Shown here: positions 26,998-36,923 of the stretch, one piece after another
Numbering within the stretch: position 1 is the first letter of the stretch
Layout: each line of letters opens with the position of its first letter
From: Clostridium_AI sp964409685
Lineage (GTDB): Bacteria; Bacillota; Clostridia; Lachnospirales; Lachnospiraceae
Reading direction: 5' to 3'
Length of the DNA: 64,000 bases
NCBI GenBank assembly: GCA_964409685.1
Contig: CAYPEJ010000025.1
Location: forward strand, 6,617 to 70,616
Notes under the pieces: generated by a model
What the model saw: the letters and a program-made list of their open reading frames with translations, nothing else
What the model was told of the DNA's origin: nothing
Databases searched by the model: none
Made by a program: the position numbers and the translations under genes

Positions 26998-29412
26998 CTA
27001 TTCGATTCCGCGCTTAAAATGTCCTTTTGTATAGTCTTCCACAGAATCCATAATTTTTTCTCGATAAATGCCTCGCTTGATATAAAGTTTTAGGATATCC
27101 TTCATTTTTTTTGCTGATTCCATTGTAAAATCAAGACGAATCTGTCCCACACCTAGTTTTATAATTTCTTCTAAGTGCTCATATAAATGAAGTGGTTTAC
27201 CATTGTAAATTACATTATAGCAGCAAGAACAGAAATTCTTCCCAAAGAATGTGTTTCCTGTCTTATCAACAAAGCGGAAAAATCCTGTCTTATGTGTGCA
27301 TCCAGCTGTATTTTTCACAACACACTGGGCGGACGTCATAAGAGGGGTATAACCGTACACAATCATATCAAATCCTCTAATATCTAACCCCTTTAATTCT
27401 TGGTGATTCAATTCTAGGGAAGCTGTAAAATCCGTCACTCCACGTTCCACCCAGAAGTGCTTTGCTTCTTGATTCATCACGTACATATTGTAATCTAGAA
27501 TTACTTTCTTTTGGAACTGTAGTTCTTTTAAATATTCTAGTTCTTCTAGATTCTTTACAACTGCACCAGTAATCTTTGCATTTAATAGTGCTATGCGTAC
27601 TGGATGATTCTCTTTCATGTAAGAACGATAGGTTTTTTTACGGAAAATAGTTGGAAGAACGATATAGCATTCTTTTTCACTATCTTCTATCATGTTCATG
27701 ATGGAATCTAACTGAGCCTCTAACATAGAGAAATGAATCATAATACGTGAAACCTCTGGTGTGTTCATTGTAACTTTTAACTGTTCTTCATTCATTACGC
27801 TTACCGTAAGTCCCAATGAATTCGTTTCTTGTACAATTTTCTCCTCTTCACTTCTTTCTACCCGTTCTCTCATAAAGGATTCTGCATAAGCTCTTTCTAA
27901 CTGTTCAAATGCATTTCTTCTCAATTCATTTATTTTTCCTAATGGCATAAACCAATCCTCTGCAGAATCAATTTGTATAGATTCTAGATAAAATGGTGTA
28001 TCTTTCGTTTTATCTAATTGCTTACGAATCTTATCTTCTGTGATTGGTTGTTTTTGAGCCACATCTGCAACCTCACCTAGTTCTGTAATGCTAATATCAC
28101 CATAAGTTAGGTTAAGCACAACTGGTTCTCCTGCTTTTCCAAAGAAATAAGCGTGTACTGGCTCACGATTATCTTTTTCAATAATGTCTTCTTGAATCCT
28201 TGTAAGCAAGGATTGATTTTTTGTTCGATATAATTTTTGTCCTTTTAAGACTTTTAAACCAAATTTAAAATTCGCTTCATATAGAGTTCCTTTTTTCACA
28301 TCACTTTTTACTGTGAAGTCATAAACGGCATCTCCTTTTTCAGAACGAATTTCCAATACATCTTGTGCAAAAATATCATCCTGCAAGTCAATTACAGCAC
28401 GATTTTTCACAACATTTTTTATAGTTCCGACTAAAACCCCACTATGGTTTGGTCTATCCATAGACATAAGTTTTTTTCCATTGTGTTCACGATAGTATCC
28501 TTCTGAAAAACCTCCACGATTGTATAAGTCCATTAAGTTTTTCATGTCTTGTTCTAAAATACCTGGATGTTTTTCCATGTATCGTTCGTATTCTTGGCGT
28601 CCTAATTTCAGGTATAAATCAACGTATTTTCGATATAAATGTGCAGTCATAGCCGCATATTCAGGACGTTTCATTCTTCCTTCAATCTTAAAACTATCAA
28701 TACCGCTTTCTACTAATTCTGGAATATCGTAGATGGTACACATATCTTTTGGACTTAGTAAAAATGCATTTTTACCGTTATATGCTTCACCATTGATCTC
28801 TTCCATGCGATACTGCATACGACAAGGTTGTGCACAACGTCCACGATTACCACTTCTACCACCAATCATACTACTCATCAGACATTGTCCTGAGAAAGAA
28901 TAACATAATGCACCATGTACGAAAGCTTCAATCTCTAAATCTGTATTTTCACGAATCTCTTTTACTTCGTCAAATTGTAACTCACGAGAAGTAACTAATC
29001 TTGTTACCCCATACTCTTTTAATTGATTTGCTCCTTGTGCCATAGTTAATGTCATCTGCGTAGAAGCATGTATCTCTAAACCTGGAAATGTTCTTGAAAC
29101 ATAGGATAACACGCCGAAATCCTGCACAATAACGGCATCTAATCCATGCATGTAGAACGGAAGTAGATAATCATAGAGTTCTGAAAATTCCGCATCTTTT
29201 ACCAATGTGTTAATGGTCAAATAGATTTTTTTGTGATGAAGATGTGCATATTCAATGGCACGAATCATATCTTCCTCACTTAGATTATTGGCATATGCTC
29301 TGGCACCGAACTTCTGCCCTCCTATATATACAGCATCACAGCCGCCTTGAATTGCTGCAACAAGCCCTTCCATAGAACCTGCTGGTGCAAGAATCTCTAT
29401 CTGTTTTGTCAT
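26998..29412 (-). CDS. U32 family peptidase-like RNA hydroxylation protein
   Basis: An 804-residue member of the U32 family, whose studied members (RlhA, TrhP) hydroxylate 23S rRNA or tRNA from prephenate. The U32 signature is at about 166-187: EAFVHGALCYSFSGQCLMSS. Further cysteines that could hold an iron-sulfur cluster are in GNRGRCAQPCR and at the C-terminal CSCCYN. The ILAPAGSMEGLVAAIQGGCDAVYIGG start and the extra DUF3656-like C-terminal half identify the long RlhA-type branch. It precedes the SEDS gene by 43 bases. Confidence 0.85.
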   Translation of the reverse strand: MTKQIEILAPAGSMEGLVAAIQGGCDAVYIGGQKFGARAYANNLSEEDMIRAIEYAHLHHKKIYLTINTLVKDAEFSELYDYLLPFYMHGLDAVIVQDFGVLSYVSRTFPGLEIHASTQMTLTMAQGANQLKEYGVTRLVTSRELQFDEVKEIRENTDLEIEAFVHGALCYSFSGQCLMSSMIGGRSGNRGRCAQPCRMQYRMEEINGEAYNGKNAFLLSPKDMCTIYDIPELVESGIDSFKIEGRMKRPEYAAMTAHLYRKYVDLYLKLGRQEYERYMEKHPGILEQDMKNLMDLYNRGGFSEGYYREHNGKKLMSMDRPNHSGVLVGTIKNVVKNRAVIDLQDDIFAQDVLEIRSEKGDAVYDFTVKSDVKKGTLYEANFKFGLKVLKGQKLYRTKNQSLLTRIQEDIIEKDNREPVHAYFFGKAGEPVVLNLTYGDISITELGEVADVAQKQPITEDKIRKQLDKTKDTPFYLESIQIDSAEDWFMPLGKINELRRNAFEQLERAYAESFMRERVERSEEEKIVQETNSLGLTVSVMNEEQLKVTMNTPEVSRIMIHFSMLEAQLDSIMNMIEDSEKECYIVLPTIFRKKTYRSYMKENHPVRIALLNAKITGAVVKNLEELEYLKELQFQKKVILDYNMYVMNQEAKHFWVERGVTDFTASLELNHQELKGLDIRGFDMIVYGYTPLMTSAQCVVKNTAGCTHKTGFFRFVDKTGNTFFGKNFCSCCYNVIYNGKPLHLYEHLEEIIKLGVGQIRLDFTMESAKKMKDILKLYIKRGIYREKIMDSVEDYTKGHFKRGIE

Positions 29413-29485
29413 AATAAATCCTTTCTAGCCTGCTTTGTTTCTTTTTATTTTATTAAACTACTTGCATTTATTTAAATTAAAACAC

Positions 29486-29514
29486 AAAAAGACTGCAATC
29501 ATTGGCAGTCTTTT
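29486..29514 (-). terminator. Terminator after zapA
   Basis: AAAGACTGC pairs with GCAGTCTTT around an eight-base loop, followed by TTTTTGTG on the minus strand. It overlaps the zapA stop codon. Confidence 0.8.
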
Positions 29515-29942
29515 CAACGTGTATTTTTCTTTCCTTTTGTATCTCGTGTTTTTTCTTGCTCTTCAAAACGCTCCAATTGACGTTTTGCTGCCTCATATGC
29601 TGGTCCAACTTCTTCTAAATCAGACTGTACTTTTCGTAACTGTTCTTTTAGTGCAATGTAATCATGTTTTAACCGATACAATTCATCGTCTTTCTTCGAA
29701 TTTTCTGTTTCTAATTCTATCGCTCTATCTTGCGCTTTAAAAAAGTCATCCACAATATTGATCTCCAACATAAAATTCTTCATGTCTCGATCTAAACTCT
29801 GGTATCCTTCTGTATTCTTACATTCAGCAATCTTATTATTCAGATATGCAGCTACCTTCTGCATATATTCTGAACTTTCATAACCACAAATCACAAATTC
29901 CTTATTATTGATAACAACATGTGCATCATTCTTTGTACCCAT
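29514..29942 (-). CDS. zapA: Cell division protein ZapA
   Basis: A 142-residue FtsZ-bundling protein that stabilises the Z ring. It has the family's N-terminal strand VVINNKEFVICGYES and the AYLNNKIAECK region, followed by a long C-terminal coiled coil (residues about 65-135). The coil is longer than in Gram-negative ZapA but usual for Clostridia. The start at 29942 follows AAGGGG by eight bases; a GTG two codons earlier also exists. It has its own promoter and terminator. Confidence 0.88.
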   Translation of the reverse strand: MGTKNDAHVVINNKEFVICGYESSEYMQKVAAYLNNKIAECKNTEGYQSLDRDMKNFMLEINIVDDFFKAQDRAIELETENSKKDDELYRLKHDYIALKEQLRKVQSDLEEVGPAYEAAKRQLERFEEQEKTRDTKGKKNTR

Positions 29943-29978
29943 ACTCACCGCCCCTTGCTGATGTGCATTAATACGATT

Positions 29979-30007
29979 ATTATATCCTACTAAGCAAAAA
30001 ACGGCAA
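29979..30007 (-). promoter_or_regulatory. Promoter of zapA
   Basis: TTGCCG and a perfect TATAAT separated by 17 bases on the minus strand, in the gap after ruvB. Confidence 0.6.
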
Positions 30008-30038
30008 GACAAAAATCGAATTAGCAAAACAAATGTCG

Positions 30039-31037
30039 TTACTTTGCTAATTCTAAACCAAAATGTTTATATGCTGTCTCTGTAAGCATTCGTCCTCTTG
30101 GTGTTCTCTGAATTAATCCATTTTGAATAAAATATGGTTCATATACATCTTCAAGTGTTCCTGCATCTTCTCCAACTGCCGCCGCTAAGGTATCCAATCC
30201 TACTGGACCACCACTGAATTTTTCATACATTGTCATTAAAATCTGACGATCCATGTTATCAAGACCTAACTTGTCTACTTCTAATAAGTCTAAGGCAAAG
30301 TTGGCTACTTCTAAAGTAATCCTACCATCATATTTTACCTGTGCAAAATCACGTACACGCTTAAGTAAACGATTGGCAAGACGAGGGGTTCCTCTAGAAC
30401 GTCTTGCAATCTCATAAGCTCCCTCTTCTTCAATTGCTACATTGAATACGCCTGCTGCACGCGTAATAATATCCACAAGTTCTTCTGGTGTATAAAATTC
30501 CAAACGATGTACTACACCAAAACGATCTCGTAATGGGGCAGTTAACATTCCTGCTCTTGTAGTAGCACCGACTAATGTAAACTTGGGTAAATCTAATCGA
30601 ATAGAACGTGCTGACGCCCCTTTCCCGATTACAATATCAATCGCATAATCTTCCATCGCTGGGTATAATACTTCTTCTACTTGACGATTCAAACGATGAA
30701 TTTCATCAATAAATAGTAAATCTCCATCTTGAAGATTATTTAAAATCGCAGCCATCTCACCTGGCTTTTCTATGGCTGGGCCAGAAGTAATCTTCACATT
30801 AACATCCATCTCATTGGCAATAATCCCTGCTAATGTTGTCTTTCCCAAGCCTGGTGGTCCATAAAGAAGAACATGGTCCAACGCTTCATTTCTAGCTTTT
30901 GCTGCTTCTATATAAATCTTTAAATTATCTTTTATCTTAGATTGTCCAACGTAATCGGAGAGTAATTTCGGACGTAAGGAATTCTCTATCTTATAATCTT
31001 CTTCGATTAGTTCGGTTGTTATCATTCTCTTTTCCAT
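30039..31037 (-). CDS. ruvB: Holliday junction branch migration ATPase RuvB
   Basis: The AAA+ motor that drives branch migration with RuvA. At 332 residues it has SLRPKLLSDYVGQ, Walker A GPPGLGKTT at about 60-68, Walker B LFIDEIHRL, the sensor-1 LVGATTRAGML, the arginine finger RDRFG, and a winged-helix C-terminus ending RTPRGRM. It follows ruvA by 15 bases and shares its promoter. Confidence 0.98.
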   Translation of the reverse strand: MEKRMITTELIEEDYKIENSLRPKLLSDYVGQSKIKDNLKIYIEAAKARNEALDHVLLYGPPGLGKTTLAGIIANEMDVNVKITSGPAIEKPGEMAAILNNLQDGDLLFIDEIHRLNRQVEEVLYPAMEDYAIDIVIGKGASARSIRLDLPKFTLVGATTRAGMLTAPLRDRFGVVHRLEFYTPEELVDIITRAAGVFNVAIEEEGAYEIARRSRGTPRLANRLLKRVRDFAQVKYDGRITLEVANFALDLLEVDKLGLDNMDRQILMTMYEKFSGGPVGLDTLAAAVGEDAGTLEDVYEPYFIQNGLIQRTPRGRMLTETAYKHFGLELAK

Positions 31038-31052
31038 AAAATCCAGCTCCTA

Positions 31053-31676
31053 TTAGAACAAATTAATATGCTTTAGCGCACTCTTCAACACAGTTTCAAC
31101 ATCTGTCTTACTTGTAATTTCAACTTGTCGAACTGCTTTTAATGCTTCTGTATTAGAGTAACCTAACGCAACTAAAGCGGCAACTGCATCATTTTGAATC
31201 ACTGCAATCTCATCTTTATCACCAATTCGCATGGCTTCCTCTGCATGTTTCATTCTTAATTCAAATGCATCTTCTAATTTTAATTTATCTTTCAATTCTA
31301 GAATCAGCTTGCTTGCTGTCTTCGCACCGATACCTGGCGCTTTGGAGATGGCTTTTACATCATCTGACAAAATGGCAAATCGAAGGTCATCTGGACTAAT
31401 AACCGATAGGATTCCTAACGCGCCTTTTGGACCAATTCCATTTACCGTAATTAAAAGTTTAAACACCTCTAAATCATCTTTTGATAAAAATCCATACAGA
31501 AGCATAGCGTCTTCTCTTACATACAAATACGTATAAACTTTTACTTGTTCACCAATGGGAGGTAACTGAGAAAGGACGGACCCTGGGACTCTGACCTCAT
31601 AACCTATCATGTTATTCTCCACTACAATTCCATTTTCATCATAATCCGTTAACTCACCTTTTATGTATGAAATCAT
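31053..31676 (-). CDS. ruvA: Holliday junction DNA-binding protein RuvA
   Basis: A 207-residue tetrameric junction-binding protein. It shows the MISYIKGEL OB-domain start, LITVNGIGPKGALGIL and APGIGAKTASKLILELKDK helix-hairpin-helix motifs, and a C-terminal RuvB-binding domain (ALVALGYSNTEALKAV). The start at 31676 is chosen over an ATG two codons earlier because GAGG lies seven bases upstream. Confidence 0.98.
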   Translation of the reverse strand: MISYIKGELTDYDENGIVVENNMIGYEVRVPGSVLSQLPPIGEQVKVYTYLYVREDAMLLYGFLSKDDLEVFKLLITVNGIGPKGALGILSVISPDDLRFAILSDDVKAISKAPGIGAKTASKLILELKDKLKLEDAFELRMKHAEEAMRIGDKDEIAVIQNDAVAALVALGYSNTEALKAVRQVEITSKTDVETVLKSALKHINLF

Positions 31677-31720
31677 ACTCATACCTCACATTCTTTTCTT
31701 GATTCTATATCTAGTTTTTC

Positions 31721-31749
31721 ATTTTAGCACAATCATAAGACAAACGCAA
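31721..31749 (-). promoter_or_regulatory. Promoter of ruvAB
   Basis: TTGCGT and TAAAAT separated by 17 bases on the minus strand. The -35 element directly abuts the inverted repeat of the candidate LexA operator. Confidence 0.6.
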
Positions 31750-31773
31750 GTTCGATTATTCGAACATATGTAT
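31750..31773. promoter_or_regulatory. Candidate LexA (SOS) operator shared by two divergent promoters
   Basis: GAACATATGTAT at 31762-31773 fits the Gram-positive LexA pattern GAACNNNNGTTY with one mismatch. An inverted repeat GTTCG (6 bases) CGAAC at 31750-31765 overlaps it. The site touches the -35 element of ruvAB and the first base of the -35 element of the YdjM-like gene, so one repressor could shut both. Confidence 0.6.
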
Positions 31774-31801
31774 TGCTTTTTCATTTTTAATCTGCTATGA
31801 T
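31773..31801 (+). promoter_or_regulatory. Promoter of the YdjM-like gene
   Basis: TTGCTT and TATGAT separated by 17 bases on the plus strand, divergent from the ruvAB promoter and next to the LexA-like site. Confidence 0.55.
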
Positions 31802-31853
31802 AAATAATACCAAAACTTACATAGTTTGGTTTACTGCTAAGGAGGAATATTAA

Positions 31854-32255
31854 ATGAATTATAAAGCACACTTTACAGCCGGCGTAATCACCGGAGTCGG
31901 TGTTTCTATCGCTGCATATCATTTTCAATATCACCTTTCGCCTATCTTAATCACTGTTCCTGCCATTATCGGTTCTGTACTTCCTGATATTGATCATCCC
32001 AAAAGTTATCTCGGTCGTAGATTTCCCTTAATCTCAAAGATTGTGAATCGAGCTTTTGGACATCGTACCTTTACACATAGTTTACTATTTTGTGTGTTGG
32101 TCAGTGTTGCACTTATGCAAACAAATACTTCTGTTGGAATCGGTACATTTTTCGGAATCCTGAGTCATATTCTACTGGATATCTTGACACCATTTTCAAA
32201 GGGCGTGTCATTATTTTATCCGATTAAGAAGAAAATCGGAATTTTCAGGTCTTAA
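31854..32255 (+). CDS. YdjM-like membrane-bound metal-dependent hydrolase (DUF457)
   Basis: A 133-residue membrane protein of the YdjM/DUF457 family. It shows PDIDHPKSYLGRR and HRTFTHSLLF, two His/Asp motifs that would bind metal at the membrane face, and SHILLDILTP, the third conserved block, separated by hydrophobic helices. E. coli YdjM is a LexA-regulated gene, and here the gene faces ruvAB across a LexA-like site. AAGGAGG lies nine bases before the ATG. The substrate is unknown. Confidence 0.85.
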   Translation: MNYKAHFTAGVITGVGVSIAAYHFQYHLSPILITVPAIIGSVLPDIDHPKSYLGRRFPLISKIVNRAFGHRTFTHSLLFCVLVSVALMQTNTSVGIGTFFGILSHILLDILTPFSKGVSLFYPIKKKIGIFRS

Positions 32256-32304
32256 TTTTAATAGTAATTTAAGTACTTAGATAAAAGATTCCATTTTTAA
32301 AATA

Positions 32305-32339
32305 GGAAATGCTAGTAATTCTACACTACTAGCATTTCC
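32305..32339. terminator. Hairpin between the YdjM-like gene and polC
   Basis: GGAAATGCTAGTA pairs perfectly with TACTAGCATTTCC around a nine-base loop. The T tracts on both sides are weak, so it is a likely bidirectional terminator for two converging genes. Confidence 0.65.
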
Positions 32340-32384
32340 AAATGGTTAGTCTCTTATCATTATATTTTGGTTACATAATTTATT

Positions 32385-35300
32385 TTACGCACCCATAAAA
32401 TCAAGAATTGACATCTGATTGGATAGCGGTATATCTCCTAAGATTCCTAGTTCACCCATTACGTCGGTAACTGTAGCACTTACTTTACAACGTTGCTTAA
32501 AATCATCTCGTGATAAGAATTTTCCATCTTTTACTGCTTCCACGATTGCTTCCGCCGCTTTATCTCCTAGACCGTCGATGGTACTAAAGGAAGGCATTAA
32601 TTTCCCGTCTACAATTTGGAACAAGTGGGCTTTTGCTGAGTATAAATCAATTGGTACAAATTCAAATCCTCTTGCGTACATTTCTTGAACGATACGCATA
32701 TCTTTTAAAGTATCTTGCTCTTTCTTAGATAGTTCATTGGAACGTTTTTTGTAATCTGCAATATGAAACTCTAGTTTTTCTCTTCCAAGGCACATAAGTT
32801 CATAGTTGAATGCAGATGCACGAATACTAAAGTATGCGCAATAATAAGCCAGCGGATAATACACTTTAAAATATGCAATACGGAACGCCATCATAACGTA
32901 AGCTACCGCATGGGCTTTTGGGAACATGTATTTAATCTTTTTACAGGACTCAATATACCATTCTTCCACGGAAGCTGCTCTCATGGCATCTTCCCATTCT
33001 GGTTTCAATCCTTTCCCTTTACGTACACTTTCCATAATCGTAAACGCAAGACCATCTTCTACCCCTGTATGAATTAGGTAACTCATAATATCATCACGAG
33101 TACAGATGGCAGTAGAAATGGTACAATCTCCTCTTGCAATGTAGTATTGGGCATTGTTAAGCCATACATCCGTTCCATGAGAAAGTCCAGAGATACGTAC
33201 TAAGTCAGAAAAGGACTTAGGTTTTGTATCACGTAACATCTGCATAACGAAGTCGGTACCAAACTCTGGGATACCTAATGAACCAAGGTCACATCCACCT
33301 AAATCTTCTTTGGTGATACCTAAGGCACTCAAATTGTCAAATAACGATAATACTTTTTGGTCGTCCAAACGAATGGCTTTTGCATCCACATGGGTCAAGT
33401 CTTCCAAAAGACGTATCATCGTCGGATCGTCGTGTCCCAGAATATCAAGTTTTAATAAGTTGTGGTCAATGGAGTGGTAATCAAAGTGCGTAGTAATTGT
33501 CTTAGTTGTCATATCGTTAGCTGGTCGCTGAACTGGTGTAAAGGAGTAAATGTCTTCACCTAACGGAAGAACAACAATACCTCCAGGATGCTGTCCTGTT
33601 GTTCGTCGAACACCTACACAACCTTGTGCGATTCGTTCAACCTCTGCTCGACGTTTGTGAATTTCACGTTCTTCGTTATATTTTAACACAAACCCATATG
33701 CTGTTTTCTCAGCCAGTGTACCAATAGTTCCCGCACGGAAGGTTTGCCCTTTTCCGAAGATAACTTCTGTGTAATCATGGGCTTTTGCCTGATACTCCCC
33801 AGAGAAGTTAAGGTCGATATCTGGTTCTTTATCTCCGTAGAAACCTAAGAATGTTTCGAACGGAATCTCGTGACCATCTTTATTAAGTGGCTGTCCACAT
33901 ACTGGACACAACTTATCTGGCATATCACATCCCGAACGACCTGCAAATGCTTTTACTTCTGGTGAATCAAAATCAGAATAATAGCAATTCGTACAGTAAT
34001 AATGCGCTGGCAGTGGATTTACCTCCGTAATACCTGACATAGTTGCTGCAAAAGAAGAACCTACAGAACCACGAGAACCTACTAAATATCCATCCTCGTT
34101 GGATTTCCAAACTAGTTTCTGAGCGATAATATACATAACGGCAAATCCATTACCAATGATAGAATTTAGTTCTTTTTCTAATCGTTCTGATACTTGCTTT
34201 GGCAGATTCGGACCGTACATGGATGTTGCTTTTCGATAGCAGATATCACGTAAATCTTGGTCAGAGTTTGCGATAACAGGAGGACATTTATCCGGTCGAA
34301 CTGGTGAGATTTTATCCACCATATCGGCAATTTTATTGGTATTATCAATTACGATTTCCTCTGCTTTTTCTCTTCCAAGGTACATAAATTCTTGCACCAT
34401 TTCTTCCGTAGTTCGAAGATATAACGGTGGTTGATTATCGGCATCTTTAAACCCTTTTCCAGCCATAATAATTCGACGAAATACTTCATCTTCTGGATCT
34501 AGGAAGTGAACGTCGCAAGTACCAACAACTAATTTATTATACTCATCCGCTAATGCAATAATTCGCTTATTGATGGCAATCAAATCATCTTGAGACTTAA
34601 TATCAAACTTGTCATCTTCAATCATAAATTGGTTATTGCCAAGTGGCTGTATTTCAAAATAATCATAGAATCTTGCCAAACGGTCGATGTCTTCTTGTGG
34701 ACGTTCTCGCAATATGGCTTGATACAACTCACCTGCTTCACATGCACTTCCTAAAATAAGACCTTCTCGGTTTTCTTGTAATACACTCTTTGGTATTCTA
34801 GGTCGTCTTTGATAATAGTCAATATGAGATTGTGATACAAGTTTATATAAATTAACACGTCCTGTGTCATTCTTAGCCAAAATAATTGCATGATAAGTTG
34901 GAAGTTTCTTAATCATCTCAGGGGTCATGACATTCATAGCTTCTAGACCGTCTAATGTTCGAACTTCCTTTTCATCTAACATTTCAATAAATTTTACGAA
35001 GATTTCTGCAGTTGCACCTGCATCGTCTACGGCTCTATGGTGACTTTCTAGATTTACACCTAATTCTTTTGCAATAATATTTAACTTAAATCTACTTAAA
35101 TGAGGCAATAGAAGTCTTGCCATACCTACTGTATCAATTACTGTAAAATCAGTGCTAATGCCCAAAAACTCTGCTTTCTTTGTGATAAATCCAACATCGA
35201 AGGAAGCATTGTGAGCTACTAGGATAGAATCTTTACAAAACTCAAAAAACTCTGGAAGAATGACATCTATCTTTGGAGAATCCATTACCATTTCATCTGT

Positions 35301-36758
35301 GATACTGGTAAGTTGAGTAATATGATACGGAATTGGAACATCTGGATTCACAAATGTACTATATTTATCTACAATCTTACCATCTACAACTTTTACGGCA
35401 CCAATTTCAATAATCTGGTCATTTACTGGACCAAAGCCTGTGGTTTCGATATCAAATACAACACACGGATCGTGTAGGGATTGTCCTTTTACATTTTCAC
35501 AGATTCGTTGCAAATCATCTACCAAATATGCTTCCATACCATAGATAATCTTGAAATCGTCATCTTTCTTTATGGAGTGGCTGGCTTCTGTAAATGCCTG
35601 TACAACACCATGGTCTGTAATCGCGATAGCTGGGTGTCCCCAACTCTTTGCACGATTAATTAAGTCTTTTACGCTAACTACGGCATCCATATCACTCATT
35701 AATGTATGGGCATGTAACTCTACTCTCTTTCTTGGACTTTCGTCTTTACGTGTAACGGTAAAGTCTTCAATTGTCTTGATACCAACGATGGAACTGATGG
35801 ATATTTCCTTATCGTAGCGGTCGAGTAATGCCATACCTTTTAAGCGAAGGAAACTTCCCTTTTTAATCTTGCCTGTTACATCATCCACTTGTTCATTTTT
35901 CAAGAATATTTTACATGTGATAGTATCAGTAAAGTCTGTCAAACCAAAAATAAACAAAGTTTTTTCATTACGAAGTTCTCTCGCTTCTGTACTGATAACT
36001 TTACCTTTTACGACAACTTCACCGATTTCATCTTGAATCTCGTAGATATCCATAGAGTCTCCATCAAAGTTTCGCCCATAGATAACACTTGGATCTTCAG
36101 GCAACTTGTGTTTTGGCTTGTACTCGTAAGCCGGTTTCTTTGGTTCTTCTTTCTTTGGCGGTTCCTTTTTCTCTACTTCTTGGTCTTGTTTCGGAACAGT
36201 TTTGTGTTTTGGTCTAGCCATAAACACCTCTTCCTCTTCGACTTCCTTCTTCTTAGGTTCAACATAGTCAAAAATAACAGAAACAGAAAAAGAAAAGCGG
36301 TCATGATAAATTTCATCCAACTTTTCTTTTATATGTGCTACTTGCTTTCGCGCCATAAAGGTATCTTCCACTGTAATCTTTACCGTGTCAGGAGTAAACG
36401 AAAACTCTGCTTGCTTTAGTACATTGTAATATAAAATACTGTCTTCTCTTAATTCAGCTAAAATGCTATCAAAATACATCGGCATAATCTTTTCAGGATT
36501 ATACTGCGAAGATAACTGATAGGATTCAATCAATTGTACGGAACGTACTGCTTTCCCAAGGAGTTGTATTCTTAATTCATACTCTACCTTTCTTCGCACA
36601 TCATACGTAAGAAGATGGTCACTTTCAATGAATATTTTAACTGAACATGTGGATTTGCTCATTAATACTCTCTTGACATCAACCGTCTGAAATAGCTCAC
36701 GAATATCTTTTTTTACTTGTAATTGGTCAAAAGCATCAAAAAAAAGCATGATATCCAC
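32385..36758 (-). CDS. polC: DNA polymerase III alpha subunit, PolC type
   Basis: Replicative polymerase of low-GC Gram-positive bacteria, 1457 residues as usual. In order: an N-terminal domain, a Lys/Glu/Pro-rich linker (about 185-215), an OB fold (VVVKGKVIS), a PHP domain (VELHAHTLMSDMDAV, ITDHGVV), an inserted DEDD proofreading exonuclease (VFDIETTGFG near 430), and the C-family polymerase with zinc finger CTNC / CPVC and the catalytic EPDIDLNFS. A helix-hairpin-helix and a C-terminal clamp-binding region follow. It is separated from ispG by a terminator-like hairpin. Confidence 0.98.
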   Translation of the reverse strand: MDIMLFFDAFDQLQVKKDIRELFQTVDVKRVLMSKSTCSVKIFIESDHLLTYDVRRKVEYELRIQLLGKAVRSVQLIESYQLSSQYNPEKIMPMYFDSILAELREDSILYYNVLKQAEFSFTPDTVKITVEDTFMARKQVAHIKEKLDEIYHDRFSFSVSVIFDYVEPKKKEVEEEEVFMARPKHKTVPKQDQEVEKKEPPKKEEPKKPAYEYKPKHKLPEDPSVIYGRNFDGDSMDIYEIQDEIGEVVVKGKVISTEARELRNEKTLFIFGLTDFTDTITCKIFLKNEQVDDVTGKIKKGSFLRLKGMALLDRYDKEISISSIVGIKTIEDFTVTRKDESPRKRVELHAHTLMSDMDAVVSVKDLINRAKSWGHPAIAITDHGVVQAFTEASHSIKKDDDFKIIYGMEAYLVDDLQRICENVKGQSLHDPCVVFDIETTGFGPVNDQIIEIGAVKVVDGKIVDKYSTFVNPDVPIPYHITQLTSITDEMVMDSPKIDVILPEFFEFCKDSILVAHNASFDVGFITKKAEFLGISTDFTVIDTVGMARLLLPHLSRFKLNIIAKELGVNLESHHRAVDDAGATAEIFVKFIEMLDEKEVRTLDGLEAMNVMTPEMIKKLPTYHAIILAKNDTGRVNLYKLVSQSHIDYYQRRPRIPKSVLQENREGLILGSACEAGELYQAILRERPQEDIDRLARFYDYFEIQPLGNNQFMIEDDKFDIKSQDDLIAINKRIIALADEYNKLVVGTCDVHFLDPEDEVFRRIIMAGKGFKDADNQPPLYLRTTEEMVQEFMYLGREKAEEIVIDNTNKIADMVDKISPVRPDKCPPVIANSDQDLRDICYRKATSMYGPNLPKQVSERLEKELNSIIGNGFAVMYIIAQKLVWKSNEDGYLVGSRGSVGSSFAATMSGITEVNPLPAHYYCTNCYYSDFDSPEVKAFAGRSGCDMPDKLCPVCGQPLNKDGHEIPFETFLGFYGDKEPDIDLNFSGEYQAKAHDYTEVIFGKGQTFRAGTIGTLAEKTAYGFVLKYNEEREIHKRRAEVERIAQGCVGVRRTTGQHPGGIVVLPLGEDIYSFTPVQRPANDMTTKTITTHFDYHSIDHNLLKLDILGHDDPTMIRLLEDLTHVDAKAIRLDDQKVLSLFDNLSALGITKEDLGGCDLGSLGIPEFGTDFVMQMLRDTKPKSFSDLVRISGLSHGTDVWLNNAQYYIARGDCTISTAICTRDDIMSYLIHTGVEDGLAFTIMESVRKGKGLKPEWEDAMRAASVEEWYIESCKKIKYMFPKAHAVAYVMMAFRIAYFKVYYPLAYYCAYFSIRASAFNYELMCLGREKLEFHIADYKKRSNELSKKEQDTLKDMRIVQEMYARGFEFVPIDLYSAKAHLFQIVDGKLMPSFSTIDGLGDKAAEAIVEAVKDGKFLSRDDFKQRCKVSATVTDVMGELGILGDIPLSNQMSILDFMGA

Positions 36759-36825
36759 CCTTTCTTAATAAAAATTTTACATGATACCTATCGTATTCTA
36801 AACTCTTTCACAATACAATGGAAAA

Positions 36826-36857
36826 GTTATGGGAACCCCATATGGAATTCCCACAAC
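36826..36857 (-). terminator. Terminator-like hairpin between ispG and polC
   Basis: A 32-base interrupted palindrome pairs TGGGAA with TTCCCA and GTT with AAC around CCATATGG; a modest TTTT follows on the minus strand. It may reduce read-through from ispG into polC. Confidence 0.5.
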
Positions 36858-36923
36858 TTAATATTTATGTTTGACATGGTATTTATTTTAGTTTGCTCAT
36901 AGATTACTTAAAATCGTTCACTA

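Noticed and set aside
35889..36419. Plus-strand open frame rich in Phe and Leu
   Set aside because: It is antisense to the N-terminal linker of polC, where Lys/Glu codons read as Phe/Leu on the other strand.
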